Part shown: positions 1 to 9,086 of the stretch, one piece after another
Position numbering within the stretch: position 1 is the stretch's first letter
How the letters are laid out: every line of letters begins with the position of its first letter
NCBI RefSeq assembly: GCF_007971385.1
Contig: NZ_CP042434.1
Span: 496,001 to 560,000 of the forward strand
Direction of reading: 5' to 3'
Length of the DNA: 64,000 nucleotides
DNA from: Arachidicoccus ginsenosidivorans
GTDB lineage: Bacteria > Bacteroidota > Bacteroidia > Chitinophagales > Chitinophagaceae
The notes under the pieces: model-generated
Told to the model about the DNA's origin: nothing
What the model saw: the letters and a program-made list of their open reading frames with translations, nothing else
Database searches by the model: none
Position numbers and translations under genes: made by a program

Positions 1-62
1 AATCATTTTCCAAAAAACCAGCAAAAATATTTAAGGTATCTCACTGATTTGCAACTAGCCTA

Positions 63-1661
63 CTATTTGGCCTGATTTATTACCTGAAGCCCTTTTGTGA
101 CAATATTATCATAATGATTATTGATCTCAAAGTAACCCTGTGGACCAAACATATCCTTGGCTAAAAAAGCCTTGAATTTTTCCAATATATTTTCCTTGGC
201 AACAGGTTGAATTGAATCCATATGGATGGAATCTGTTAAGGCAAATTCGCTCAATTCATCCCAGATTTCATTTTTAGGTAAAGAATAATCAAATAATGCA
301 TTGGAACTGGTCAAACTATCTAGTGGCGCCCTGTTGTGCATATAATACAAGAAGGTAAACCGGGTTAAAGTCCCTTTTAGGAATAGATCCAGTGCACTAG
401 GGGGCAATTTTGTCGTATCGTAAGCGACCAGGTCATCAGGTGTTATACCGCCGCCACCATAAACCGTATTGCCTTTTGGTGTTTTATATGCCTTTCCGGT
501 AGGAGAAGATGTATCTCCAAGTACTGTTTGTCCGCTGTGAACTCTTTTGGTCAGTTCTCTTTGATATTCAACAGTATTTTCATCATAGGGCTTTTGGATA
601 TTTCTGCCAAGCGGTGTAAAATATTTGGCCACTGTAAGCCGCATCGCACCACCATTGGTCAAATTAAACTGATCTTGTACCAGTCCCTTACCAAAGGTCC
701 TTCTGCCAATAATGGTCGCCCGGTCCCAATCCTGCAGGGCTCCGGCCAGCACTTCGCTGGCTGAAGCAGTCGTTTCGTCCACCAGGACTGCCAGTTTTAA
801 ATCCTTATACAAACCATCCCTTTTACACCGATACTCCTTTTTACCAACCTTATCACCATCGGTATATACAATTAATTGCTGATCTGCTAAAAACTCATTG
901 GCAATTTCAGTTGCTGCAGTCAGAACCCCACCACTATTGCCTCTCAGGTCAATCAACAATTGCTGCATGCCTGCCTTTTTCAGCTTTTCCAAGGCCAGCA
1001 TAAATTCTCTATATGTTGTTTCAGAAAACTGATTAAGTTTCACATATCCTGTCTTTGGATCCAGCATATAAGCTGCATCCACCGAGAAAATAGGAATCAT
1101 CGCCTTATGTAAGGTAGTCGTAAATTCTTTATGATTACGTTTAATTAATACTTTAAAGCTTTTACCCACTACTTTTTCCAATATATTCACCACCCCTAAA
1201 TCAGAACGCCCAGGTCCGGACATCTGAATTGTATCATTAAAACGTAAAAACTGGTCTCCTATTTTTACACCCGCCTTATCTGCAGGGCTTCCTGTAACCA
1301 CATTCGTAATGGCTACTGTATCCTGAATCACCTCAAATCCAATACCGATACCCACAAAACTACCTCTAACCTTATCATTGATCTCTTTTAACTGTTGTGC
1401 ACTGATATATATGGAAAAGGGATCGAGCTGGCTCAAAAGCGCATTAATGGCTTTCATTTCAAGACTATCTTTATCAGTACCTTTCACATACATTTTATCA
1501 ATAATACGAACAACTTCACCTATCGCAGTATTATGAGGGTTTGCAATAAAACTATCCGGACCTATGGTATCTTTTCTTAATTTATAGCCGATTACCATTC
1601 CCAGTACAATCATAATAGATAACAGGAAGGGCAACCAGAGTTTAAGGTTCGTTTTTTTCAT
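63..1661 (-). CDS. S41 family C-terminal processing peptidase
   Basis: Periplasmic serine protease of the CtpA/Prc type, 532 residues. An N-terminal membrane anchor lies at about residues 9-26. A PDZ domain follows at about 95-180 (VGIGIGFE, GSPADKAGVKIGD). The S41 core has LIDLRGNSGGVL near 237-247, the catalytic serine in TASASE (S300) and the general-base lysine in FGKG (K325). The 25-residue spacing of these two matches the family. Such enzymes trim C-termini of exported proteins; the substrate here is unknown. It is transcribed divergently from the sugar kinase with about 155 bases between them. The reading frame is intact and of normal length for Bacteroidota members. Confidence 0.92.
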   Translation of the reverse strand: MKKTNLKLWLPFLLSIMIVLGMVIGYKLRKDTIGPDSFIANPHNTAIGEVVRIIDKMYVKGTDKDSLEMKAINALLSQLDPFSIYISAQQLKEINDKVRGSFVGIGIGFEVIQDTVAITNVVTGSPADKAGVKIGDQFLRFNDTIQMSGPGRSDLGVVNILEKVVGKSFKVLIKRNHKEFTTTLHKAMIPIFSVDAAYMLDPKTGYVKLNQFSETTYREFMLALEKLKKAGMQQLLIDLRGNSGGVLTAATEIANEFLADQQLIVYTDGDKVGKKEYRCKRDGLYKDLKLAVLVDETTASASEVLAGALQDWDRATIIGRRTFGKGLVQDQFNLTNGGAMRLTVAKYFTPLGRNIQKPYDENTVEYQRELTKRVHSGQTVLGDTSSPTGKAYKTPKGNTVYGGGGITPDDLVAYDTTKLPPSALDLFLKGTLTRFTFLYYMHNRAPLDSLTSSNALFDYSLPKNEIWDELSEFALTDSIHMDSIQPVAKENILEKFKAFLAKDMFGPQGYFEINNHYDNIVTKGLQVINQAK

Positions 1662-1816
1662 GGATTCACTTCTAATTTTATTGCCGTGCGAAGTTCCTAT
1701 TTTTTGATGACAATAAGTTCTAAAAATTATTTAGAAAATTAACATTCAAATAATCTGTAAAACGCTCAAAATATCATTAACTTAGAATTACAAACGTATT
1801 TACAAAATCCTATTAT

Positions 1817-2659
1817 ATGGCTGTCAAACTTATTGCAGATAATGGAAGCTCAAAATGTAGCTGGCTACTCCTGGAAAACGGCCATCCCCGAAAATTTTCC
1901 ACTGAAGGATTAAGTCCTTATTTTAACAGTAAAGAGGAGATTCAAATAATTTTACAAAATAATGTAATATCTAAAATAAACAATATCAGCATAAATGAAG
2001 TCCATTTTTATGGAACGGGGCTGGCAGATAGTAACTACAAAAAAATGATGGCGGGTATTCTAAAGCAATCTTTCCCTGATGCCGCCTGCACAATTGCCAC
2101 GGATCTGGTAGGTGCAGCGCACGCCACCTGCGGCTCCCAGGCTGGCATTATATCTATTTTGGGCACTGGTAGTGGTTGCGCCTATTATAATGGTAAGGAC
2201 ATCCAAAAATTACAAAATGGCCTGGGCTTTATTCTAGGCGACGAGGGCAGTGGTACCTATCTAGGCAAAAAAGTCATTCAATATTATCTGTATAATACAT
2301 TTGATGACGAGCTGCTACACCGTTACAAACTAAATTATGAGACTGACAGAGATGTTATTATCCAGGCAGTCTACCGGGGAGAGCGCCCCAATAAGTACTT
2401 GGCTGGATTTTCCAGATTTTTATCGGAAAACAGAGGGCATTATATGGTTGAAAACATCCTAGAAGACGGCCTTAATGATTTTATTAACCAGCATATTTAC
2501 AAATTTACAGAAGCCTGGACTTCTCCTTTGCACTTTGTGGGCAGTATAGCCTATGCCTATAAAGATGTCCTGCAGGAGCTCTGTAACAATTATGAACTTG
2601 AACTTGGCACCGTCATGAAAGAACCAATTGATGGACTGGCTACCTATTATGCTGGATAG
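1817..2659 (+). CDS. BadF/BadG-type ATPase, N-acetylglucosamine kinase-like
   Basis: Cytoplasmic sugar kinase of the ASKHA fold, 280 residues. Visible motifs are the phosphate-1 loop DNGSSKCSW (8-16), the phosphate-2 region GTGSGC (116-121) and GDEGSGTYLG (141-150). These are typical of the BadF/GlcNAc-kinase family, which in Bacteroidota is annotated as N-acetylglucosamine kinase; the actual substrate cannot be told from sequence. The start ATG is preceded by an AT-rich leader without a Shine-Dalgarno. The gene converges on the PepSY gene, with a tetranucleotide repeat between them. Confidence 0.82.
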   Translation: MAVKLIADNGSSKCSWLLLENGHPRKFSTEGLSPYFNSKEEIQIILQNNVISKINNISINEVHFYGTGLADSNYKKMMAGILKQSFPDAACTIATDLVGAAHATCGSQAGIISILGTGSGCAYYNGKDIQKLQNGLGFILGDEGSGTYLGKKVIQYYLYNTFDDELLHRYKLNYETDRDVIIQAVYRGERPNKYLAGFSRFLSENRGHYMVENILEDGLNDFINQHIYKFTEAWTSPLHFVGSIAYAYKDVLQELCNNYELELGTVMKEPIDGLATYYAG

Positions 2660-2696
2660 AAAAATGATTCAATGGTATGGTTAAAATAACAATCAG

Positions 2697-2744
<48 letters not shown>

Positions 2745-2754
2745 GGCAATATTT

Positions 2755-4035
2755 TTATTGCTCCAGTAGTTCAGGCTTTTCCCCGAACGCTGGTGTGTTA
2801 GATGGCTGCAAAACGCCATTTTTTTGTGCCTGGTATCTATTCCAGGTTTTAAGCTGTTTTTTGTATTTTTTCTTTTGCTTTCTTTTCTTACCCCACCAGA
2901 TATAAAATCCGGTTATGGGAAGAGAGGCGCAAACAAGACTCACCAAAAAAGCAATAATCTTTCCTGCCAGGCCACCAATCGCCCCTACATGAATATCATA
3001 ATTCATGGCGATAATCTTGGCCCCTAAATTCTGTTTTTTAAACAGCACATCCCCTAGCCTTTTGCCTGTTCCCTGATCAAAATACAGGGTATTGGCATCA
3101 TAATAAGTCCCTTCATGACCATAGGCAGAGAAACCGATCGCCGCCGATTTCCCGGCAACTGTACTGGTCGCATAACGTTTAGCCTCGGGATAGACTTGCT
3201 TAATTTGCTGAAATGCATAATCAACCGGACTTGTCAACGCCACTACTGCCGTCGTATCTGAATTAAAAGTGGGATAGGTGATGGGTTTTGTGCTTAAAGT
3301 AGCGGTTGCGTATACGGCCTTATTAAACCACTGAAAGGCCCAGACCAGGCCCGTAAGTCCTAAAATCAGTGCGATGATAAAAGTATAAAAACCCAATACA
3401 TTGTGCAGGTCATAGTTCAGTCTTTTAAATTTCGCCTTCCAGCGAACTTTAAAACTATTGTCTCTATTTTTTTTGTTCCACTTTTTAGGCCACCACATGA
3501 TAAGACCCGTAATAAGTAAAATCACAAATATAAAAGTAGACCAACCGACAATTCGTTGACCAATGGCATCATTTAGATAAAGACTCCAGTGAATGCCTTT
3601 TACAATCATAAAGAAGTCTTTTTTATAATTGACTTCACCTGTTATGGCACCTGTGTAAGGATTCAGGAAAACGGATTTATACACCTTCATCGTCCCACCA
3701 TAGGTCAGCGCGTCAGGATCACCGGGCACATAACTCATAAATTCCCAGCTTCTTTCGGGGCTGGTATAAGTCGTTGTAAAGGTTAACGGTGCGTCACTAC
3801 CCAGGGCTTTCGCTGCCTTTGCCTGTAAGGTACTGAGCGGTAAGACCTGCTGATGATTTGCGGGCGGATTGACATATAATACATCATGCCTTGTAATGCT
3901 GGAAATTTCTTCCTGGAAGACAAACAAACAACCTGTAATGCTGACAATCACCACGATGATACCAGACACCAAACCCAGCCACAAATGTAGCCAGGTGATG
4001 ATGTTATTGATCTTCGATTTCTTATTGATCGGCAT
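2755..4035 (-). CDS. PepSY-associated TM helix protein (iron-regulated membrane protein)
   Basis: Inner-membrane protein of 426 residues in the PepSY_TM family. Four hydrophobic segments are visible, at about residues 13-36, 160-178, 213-236 and 355-380. Soluble PepSY-like regions lie between them and a basic C-terminal tail (KKRKQKKKYKKQ) follows. Family members commonly sit beside siderophore receptors and have been linked to ferric-siderophore reduction or periplasmic iron release. Here the gene lies 47 bases downstream of a TonB siderophore receptor on the same strand, so an iron-acquisition operon is likely. The biochemical role is inferred from context. Confidence 0.85.
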   Translation of the reverse strand: MPINKKSKINNIITWLHLWLGLVSGIIVVIVSITGCLFVFQEEISSITRHDVLYVNPPANHQQVLPLSTLQAKAAKALGSDAPLTFTTTYTSPERSWEFMSYVPGDPDALTYGGTMKVYKSVFLNPYTGAITGEVNYKKDFFMIVKGIHWSLYLNDAIGQRIVGWSTFIFVILLITGLIMWWPKKWNKKNRDNSFKVRWKAKFKRLNYDLHNVLGFYTFIIALILGLTGLVWAFQWFNKAVYATATLSTKPITYPTFNSDTTAVVALTSPVDYAFQQIKQVYPEAKRYATSTVAGKSAAIGFSAYGHEGTYYDANTLYFDQGTGKRLGDVLFKKQNLGAKIIAMNYDIHVGAIGGLAGKIIAFLVSLVCASLPITGFYIWWGKKRKQKKKYKKQLKTWNRYQAQKNGVLQPSNTPAFGEKPELLEQ

Positions 4036-4082
4036 TACAGGTTATTTAATCTTCTAATATATTACATTTTCTTTATTCTAAC

Positions 4083-6479
4083 CTAAAAACGATAGGAAAT
4101 ACCTAGTTTAAAATTTCTGGGAGCTTCTGCCTGATAGTAATAGAAGTTGGCATAAGGCGCACCAGAATACAGATATCTGTTCAGTAAATTATTTACATTC
4201 AGATTAACGGTCATCTTCTCTCCTTTCCAGAAGAGCCCGCCGTCCATCCTGAAATAATCGGGCAAGCCCTTCTGGTTGGCAGAAGCCCAGCTCCAGGTTG
4301 AACGATCTCCCAAAAATGTATAACCAGCCGATACGCCAAAGCCCTGTAAGGCACCACCACTAAGTGTATAGGTTAACCAGCCATTAGACACATGTTTAGA
4401 AAACCCGGTCACTTTCTGACCCACATTTGCAGGATCAATATCTTTGGTCACTTTGGAATCGGTATAAGCATAGTTCAAAATAACATTCAGGCCTTTTACG
4501 ATTTCTCCATGAATATCCAGTTCAATTCCCTGGGTTCTGGTCTGGCCGATCTGCAAAGAATATTTCAGGTCCTGATTACCGCCACTGGTGTCCGGATCTG
4601 TTACCAACGCTCCGTTTTTAATGATTCTATAGGCAGAAAGCGTTGTATTCCAACGGCCTCCAAACCAATCCCTTTTAACCCCAAATTCTATATTGTTACC
4701 AGTCAAGGGTTTAGGAGATTTATTCCCTCTAAGCAAACCTGATTGTGGCATAAAGGACTGATCATATAATGCATAGACAGAGGTATTTGGATCAAAGGAA
4801 TAACTAAGTCCCACTCTTGGTGTCACTTTTTTGGCATTATAAGAAGTCCCATAATCATTTTGGGTTACATAGGTATAACGACCGGCAAGTGTCAGCCGCA
4901 GGGCATTATCAAAGAAGCCTAATTCATCCTGCAAGTAAAGTCCCGTATAAGACTGGCTGGTATAGGTTCCGGCAGCTGCTGCTCTTTGCATTAAATCGAT
5001 GGAACGGTCAAAAACAGGTAATCCGTTAATCGGTGTATTATTACCTGGATTATAGATATTGAAGGGGTCTTTTTCAGTGTCCAGCTCTTGATTTTGTCCC
5101 CAGTCATAATAATTATCTTTATCCCCCATATCCAGACCAATTAAAAACCTGTGCTGTATGCCTCCCGTCTGGGCTTTTCCATTTAAAAAGGCCTGGCCAA
5201 ATTTTTGACGAATAATCGCATCACTTAAGGCAATGGCCCTGATCATATTGCCATCAGCATCCAAAGAGCTGGGCCAAAGATCAGATGCCGTCTTATTCAT
5301 ATTCATATAAGATCCTTGTACAGTCAATTTCCAGTTAGGGTTGAACTGGTGATGCAAATACAAGGTCACATTATTATCATTGAAGATATTGGGTTTAATA
5401 CCCGCAAATGCTGTTGTAAAATCAACAGGCAAATCTGCATAGCCTTTTGGAGAATACACATATGCAGCTCCCCCATCCTGCATCCTGGCGTATTGATACA
5501 AATATTCAAGGGTAATATCTGTTTTATCGTCCACTAAATATTTAATGACAGGAGAAACGGTAATACGGTCATTGTATCCATATTTCTGGAATGAACCAGA
5601 AGACTGTCCCATTATATTGAAGCGGTACTGCAATTTATTGTTTTTATCCAGTTTGCCATCCAGATCGATCGCTCCTCTGTAAAAATCATAACTTCCCAGC
5701 ATAATGGAAGCTTCCCCTTTTGTAACACCGGTCGGTTTTTTGGTTACGATATTAAAAATCCCGCTGGGTTCACCATTGCTCATCATAAAGCCGGCTGGTC
5801 CTTTTACAAATTCAATCCGATCGACGACAGCCATATCAGCCGTTAAAGGCCCCCAGGTGGAAGTCACATTCATACCGTTTCTGAATTCAGAAGCTCTGGA
5901 TCCACGCATATTGATTCTGGTGTAATCGGCCCAGTGCTCCAGTTTGGTCGCACCACTTACGTTTCTGATGGCTCCCTGATCAAATTGCGTAATTCCCTGA
6001 TCAGCAAGTGCAACAGAGCTGATTTCCTGAATATTTTGTGGAACTTCCAGCAGCGGCTCATCTAAACGAAGTGTAGCTGAGCTATGATTGATTTTATAAG
6101 AATTACGTTTCGCATATACAATTACATCTTTTAGTTCATTTTGTGTCAAATTCAGATGTAAGGTTATATGTGCCGTCTTATTCTTTTCAACAGTAACTTC
6201 CCCTCTGACAGGTGTATATCCAACATAGGTAGCAACTACCGAATAAGTACCGGCCAGTACTTTAAAGCTGAATTCTCCTGCATCATCGGCTAAAGTATGG
6301 AGATTCGTATTTTCAATTGAAACAGAAACGCCTGCTGCCTTGGCTCCGTCACTGGTCAAGACGACTCCCTCAATAGTACCTTTTTTCGCGTCATCGTCAT
6401 CATCACCTTCTCTGCCATGGGCCATTGCATATATACCCAGACAAGACATCACTAGTATTAATAAGAGCTTTTTCATCAA
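4083..6479 (-). CDS. TonB-dependent siderophore receptor
   Basis: Outer-membrane ferric-siderophore transporter of 798 residues. A signal peptide (1-20) is followed by an acidic stretch (GREGDDDDDAKK), then a carboxypeptidase-regulatory-like beta domain (about 34-110) typical of Bacteroidota. The plug domain spans about 130-250 and includes EVPQNIQEIS and VEFVKGP-type motifs (RIEFVKGPAGFM). The beta barrel ends in the aromatic C-terminus SYRF. The layout and plug resemble the FhuA/FecA-type TIGR01783 family. The PepSY gene follows directly. Tandem 15-base repeats lie upstream at the promoter, suggesting control by an AraC-type activator. Confidence 0.93.
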   Translation of the reverse strand: MMKKLLLILVMSCLGIYAMAHGREGDDDDDAKKGTIEGVVLTSDGAKAAGVSVSIENTNLHTLADDAGEFSFKVLAGTYSVVATYVGYTPVRGEVTVEKNKTAHITLHLNLTQNELKDVIVYAKRNSYKINHSSATLRLDEPLLEVPQNIQEISSVALADQGITQFDQGAIRNVSGATKLEHWADYTRINMRGSRASEFRNGMNVTSTWGPLTADMAVVDRIEFVKGPAGFMMSNGEPSGIFNIVTKKPTGVTKGEASIMLGSYDFYRGAIDLDGKLDKNNKLQYRFNIMGQSSGSFQKYGYNDRITVSPVIKYLVDDKTDITLEYLYQYARMQDGGAAYVYSPKGYADLPVDFTTAFAGIKPNIFNDNNVTLYLHHQFNPNWKLTVQGSYMNMNKTASDLWPSSLDADGNMIRAIALSDAIIRQKFGQAFLNGKAQTGGIQHRFLIGLDMGDKDNYYDWGQNQELDTEKDPFNIYNPGNNTPINGLPVFDRSIDLMQRAAAAGTYTSQSYTGLYLQDELGFFDNALRLTLAGRYTYVTQNDYGTSYNAKKVTPRVGLSYSFDPNTSVYALYDQSFMPQSGLLRGNKSPKPLTGNNIEFGVKRDWFGGRWNTTLSAYRIIKNGALVTDPDTSGGNQDLKYSLQIGQTRTQGIELDIHGEIVKGLNVILNYAYTDSKVTKDIDPANVGQKVTGFSKHVSNGWLTYTLSGGALQGFGVSAGYTFLGDRSTWSWASANQKGLPDYFRMDGGLFWKGEKMTVNLNVNNLLNRYLYSGAPYANFYYYQAEAPRNFKLGISYRF

Positions 6480-6516
6480 TTTTGTTTAACGTATAGAAAT
6501 GATTGATTTGAGGGTG

Positions 6517-6578
6517 CAAAATTACACAGGCCTCGCTCAAAGCATTTACGCAATCGGGAAAAACATTTGTGCAATCGG
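6517..6578 (-). promoter_or_regulatory. Siderophore receptor promoter with tandem operator
   Basis: On the minus strand a -7 box TAATTTTG (complement of 6517-6524) lies upstream of the receptor start. No good -33 TTTG is found at the usual distance. Instead two 15-base direct repeats, CATTT(A/G)(C/T)GCAATCGG on the plus strand, occupy 6543-6557 and 6564-6578. Their period is exactly 21 bases, two helical turns. This is the expected geometry for an AraC-family activator replacing -33 contacts. Confidence 0.55.
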
Positions 6579-6608
6579 CAATTTTAAACGAAAACTTCGT
6601 TAAAGTCC

Positions 6609-6646
6609 TTTAAATAAAAAACCCACCCTGAAAACTCAGAGCGGGC
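6609..6646 (-). terminator. Terminator of rpsF-rpsR-rplI
   Basis: A 10-base stem (6622-6631 with 6636-6645, two G-U pairs) has a 4-base loop. On the minus strand it is followed by a T-rich run. It sits 24 bases beyond the rplI stop. Confidence 0.75.
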
Positions 6647-6668
6647 AAAAAAAAAATATGCGATGGGA

Positions 6669-7118
6669 TTATTCACCCACTACCTCGAAGCTAACCTCTG
6701 TGGCATTGCCATTACCAAAGTCAATATTGGCTTTGTAGGTTCCCAGTTCTTTAACTTCTTCAGCGATAGTGATGTGCTTACGGTCAATATCATAACCTTT
6801 TTGCTCACGGATAGCGCGGGCAATCTGTAAAGTTGTGACACTACCAAAGATTTTACCAGAAGTACCTGTTTTAGCGCCCAGTTTCAATACTGGTTCAGCC
6901 TGTAATACTTCGATAACCTTGTTGAGTTCAGCCAGCATTGCTGCTGCTTTCTTGGATTTAACTTTTAAACGCTCATTGAGCTGTTTTAAGTTAGAAGAGC
7001 TAGCTTCTACTGCAAACTTCTGAGGAATCAGATAGTTACGAGCATAACCGTTTTTAACGGTAACCAACTCATCCGGTGCACCCAGATTATCAACATCCTT
7101 GATTAAAATAACTTGCAT
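6669..7118 (-). CDS. rplI: 50S ribosomal protein L9
   Basis: Large-subunit protein L9, 149 residues, normal length. The N-terminal RNA-binding domain carries the family signature (MQVILIKDVDNLG, VKNGYARNYLIPQ). It is joined by a long helix (about 40-75) to a C-terminal domain. It is the last gene of the rpsF-rpsR-rplI operon and is followed by a hairpin terminator. Confidence 0.98.
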   Translation of the reverse strand: MQVILIKDVDNLGAPDELVTVKNGYARNYLIPQKFAVEASSSNLKQLNERLKVKSKKAAAMLAELNKVIEVLQAEPVLKLGAKTGTSGKIFGSVTTLQIARAIREQKGYDIDRKHITIAEEVKELGTYKANIDFGNGNATEVSFEVVGE

Positions 7119-7200
7119 TTTGCTTTGTGTTTAGTTCCATAACCCAGTTTGGAAACTGTCTTCCTTTAAAAGGAGTTAGGGAAGGTGACTAAATTGAATA

Positions 7201-7467
7201 TTATTTGAACAGATCCGTAACATAAGGCAGTAAAGCCATCTGACGTGCTTTTTTAACAGCATCAGATACTTTGCGCTGATATTTCAGGCTGTTACCAGTC
7301 AGACGACGTGGCAGCAATTTACCCTGTTCATTGATGAATTTTTTCAGAAATTCAACATCTTTATAATCGATGTAGCGAATACCGTATTTTTTGAAACGGC
7401 AGAATTTCTTTTTGGTCTTCTCCTGCTTGATCGCAGTAAGATACTTGATTTCGTTTGATTTTGCCAT
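7201..7467 (-). CDS. rpsR: 30S ribosomal protein S18
   Basis: Small-subunit protein S18, 88 residues. The basic core includes [30 protein letters not shown] and [20 protein letters not shown], all family hallmarks. It binds 16S rRNA together with S6. It starts three bases after the rpsF stop, so the two are translationally linked. About 80 bases separate it from rplI. Confidence 0.98.
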   Translation of the reverse strand: MAKSNEIKYLTAIKQEKTKKKFCRFKKYGIRYIDYKDVEFLKKFINEQGKLLPRRLTGNSLKYQRKVSDAVKKARQMALLPYVTDLFK

Positions 7468-7470
7468 AAC

Positions 7471-7827
7471 TTATGCTTCTGCTGCTTTTTCGTTACCGGT
7501 TGGTACGCCACTTCTCTTTTTCGCATTGTACTCAACGGCGTATTTGTCGAGACTAGTGATCATGTGACGCAGTACCTGGTCGTCACGTAAAAATTGGATT
7601 TTAAGCTTCTCATTGAAGTCGGATGGCGCACTGTACTCCAGAACCCAGTAAAGGGCAGTTGTTTTTTTCTGGATGGGATACGCCAGTGATTTAAGACCCC
7701 AGGGATTGCTGTGCGTTACAGTACCACCATTTTCAGTAAGAAAATCAGTGTATTTTTTCTGAGCAGCTTTGAATTCATCCTCAGAAAGCACAGGGGTTAA
7801 AATCACCATCAATTCGTAATTGTTCAT
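7471..7827 (-). CDS. rpsF: 30S ribosomal protein S6
   Basis: Small-subunit protein S6, 118 residues (MNNYELMVILTPVLSEDE, NPWGLKSLAYPIQKK). It is the first gene of the operon. No ssb or priB lies between rpsF and rpsR, as is usual in Bacteroidota. A canonical Bacteroidota promoter lies 40 bases upstream of the start. Confidence 0.98.
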   Translation of the reverse strand: MNNYELMVILTPVLSEDEFKAAQKKYTDFLTENGGTVTHSNPWGLKSLAYPIQKKTTALYWVLEYSAPSDFNEKLKIQFLRDDQVLRHMITSLDKYAVEYNAKKRSGVPTGNEKAAEA

Positions 7828-7869
7828 TACCCTGAATTTGTTTTTGTTAAAAAATTAAATTTAAGGGTG

Positions 7870-7901
7870 CAAAGGTAGCTATTCCTAAGGACATTCTCAA
7901 A
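7870..7901 (-). promoter_or_regulatory. Promoter of rpsF operon
   Basis: Reading the minus strand: TTTG (7898-7901), 20 bases, TACCTTTG (7870-7877). This matches the Bacteroidota housekeeping consensus TTTG-N19/20-TAnnTTTG. Confidence 0.8.
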
Positions 7902-7943
7902 ATAAAGATTTCAAAAGCGTTTCGATTTAGCAGTTGCTTAAAT

Positions 7944-7971
7944 CAATAAACGCACCTTTTCAGGTGCGTTT
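7944..7971 (-). terminator. Terminator of sucD
   Basis: A perfect 10-base stem AAACGCACCT / AGGTGCGTTT (7948-7957, 7962-7971) has loop TTTC. On the minus strand it is followed by TTTATTGATTT. It lies about 34 bases past the sucD stop. Confidence 0.8.
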
Positions 7972-8004
7972 ATAAAGTTATAATATCTATCTATTTGATA
8001 ATCA

Positions 8005-8883
8005 TTATTTAGATTTATTTAATAGCGCGGCCAGCGTTTTTCCGATATCTGCAGGGCTATCCACAACCGTTACGCCATTTTCTGCCAGGATCTTCATTTT
8101 GGCGGCAGCTGTATCATCTGCACCACCAATAATAGCCCCTGCATGGCCCATTCTACGACCTGCCGGTGCCGTTTGACCGGCAATAAAGCCCACCACTGGT
8201 TTTCTATTATTCTGATTGATCCACTTAGCAGCATCTGCTTCCATAGATCCGCCAATTTCACCTATCATGATAATCGCATCTGTTTGATCATCATTCATTA
8301 AGAGTTCAACAGCCTCTTTAGTTGTGGTGCCGATAATTGGGTCTCCACCAATACCAATGGCAGTAGAGATACCAAGACCTGCTTTTACAACCTGATCTGC
8401 AGCCTCATAGGTCAGCGTACCTGATTTGGATACGATACCTACCTTACCTGCCTTAAAAATAAAGCCGGGCATAATGCCTACTTTCGCTTGTTCCGCTGTT
8501 ATAACGCCAGGACAATTGGGTCCGATCAGTCTTGCAGTTTTGCCTTCCAGAAAACTTTTAACTTTAACCATATCCTGAACGGGAATGCCTTCCGTTATAC
8601 AAACGATGAGTTCAATGCCTGCATTAGCCGCCTCAAAAATAGCATCCGCTGCAAAAGCCGGCGGTACAAATATGATACTTACGTCAGCTCCAGTCGCTTT
8701 AACCGCATCAGCTACCGTATTAAAAACCGGACGATCCAGGTGGGTTTGGCCACCTTTTCCCGGGGTAACGCCGCCTACGACCTGCGTGCCATATTCCAGC
8801 ATCTGTGTCGCATGGAATGTGCCTTCTGTACCTGTAAAGCCTTGTACAATTACTTTTGAGTCCTTATTTACTAATACTGACAT
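8005..8883 (-). CDS. sucD: Succinate-CoA ligase, alpha subunit
   Basis: ADP- or GDP-forming succinyl-CoA synthetase alpha chain, 292 residues, a TCA-cycle enzyme. The CoA-binding Rossmann region is [18 protein letters not shown] (15-32). The catalytic loop is IGPNCPGVI (120-128). The phosphohistidine is H247 in [10 protein letters not shown]. The beta subunit (sucC) is not in the window. The gene has its own promoter and terminator, so it is monocistronic. Confidence 0.97.
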   Translation of the reverse strand: MSVLVNKDSKVIVQGFTGTEGTFHATQMLEYGTQVVGGVTPGKGGQTHLDRPVFNTVADAVKATGADVSIIFVPPAFAADAIFEAANAGIELIVCITEGIPVQDMVKVKSFLEGKTARLIGPNCPGVITAEQAKVGIMPGFIFKAGKVGIVSKSGTLTYEAADQVVKAGLGISTAIGIGGDPIIGTTTKEAVELLMNDDQTDAIIMIGEIGGSMEADAAKWINQNNRKPVVGFIAGQTAPAGRRMGHAGAIIGGADDTAAAKMKILAENGVTVVDSPADIGKTLAALLNKSK

Positions 8884-8911
8884 TGCAATATATTTATTGA
8901 TTATGGATGTG

Positions 8912-8943
8912 CAAATTTAACGCAAAGACATTAGACCATCAAA
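8912..8943 (-). promoter_or_regulatory. Promoter of sucD
   Basis: Minus strand: TTTG (8940-8943), 20 bases, TAAATTTG (8912-8919), 29 bases upstream of the sucD ATG. Confidence 0.75.
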
Positions 8944-9016
8944 CCAATTCACGGGAATTTAGCTTTGAATGGCAATAATCAAGCGCTGCACCTTACCGGG
9001 TGTTATTAATAATGCA

Positions 9017-9064
9017 TAAAAAAAGTAGCCGTTGCAGATCTTATAGGAAAGATCTGCAACGGCT
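9017..9064 (-). terminator. Terminator of the desaturase gene
   Basis: A perfect 16-base stem (9027-9042 with 9049-9064) has a 6-base loop. On the minus strand a run of seven Ts follows. It lies 23 bases past the desaturase stop. Confidence 0.85.
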
Positions 9065-9086
9065 GCTTAACAAATAAACTGCCTTC

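Noticed and set aside
3589..6000. Plus-strand open frames inside the PepSY and receptor genes
   Set aside because: They lie wholly within strongly supported minus-strand genes and have no motifs of their own.
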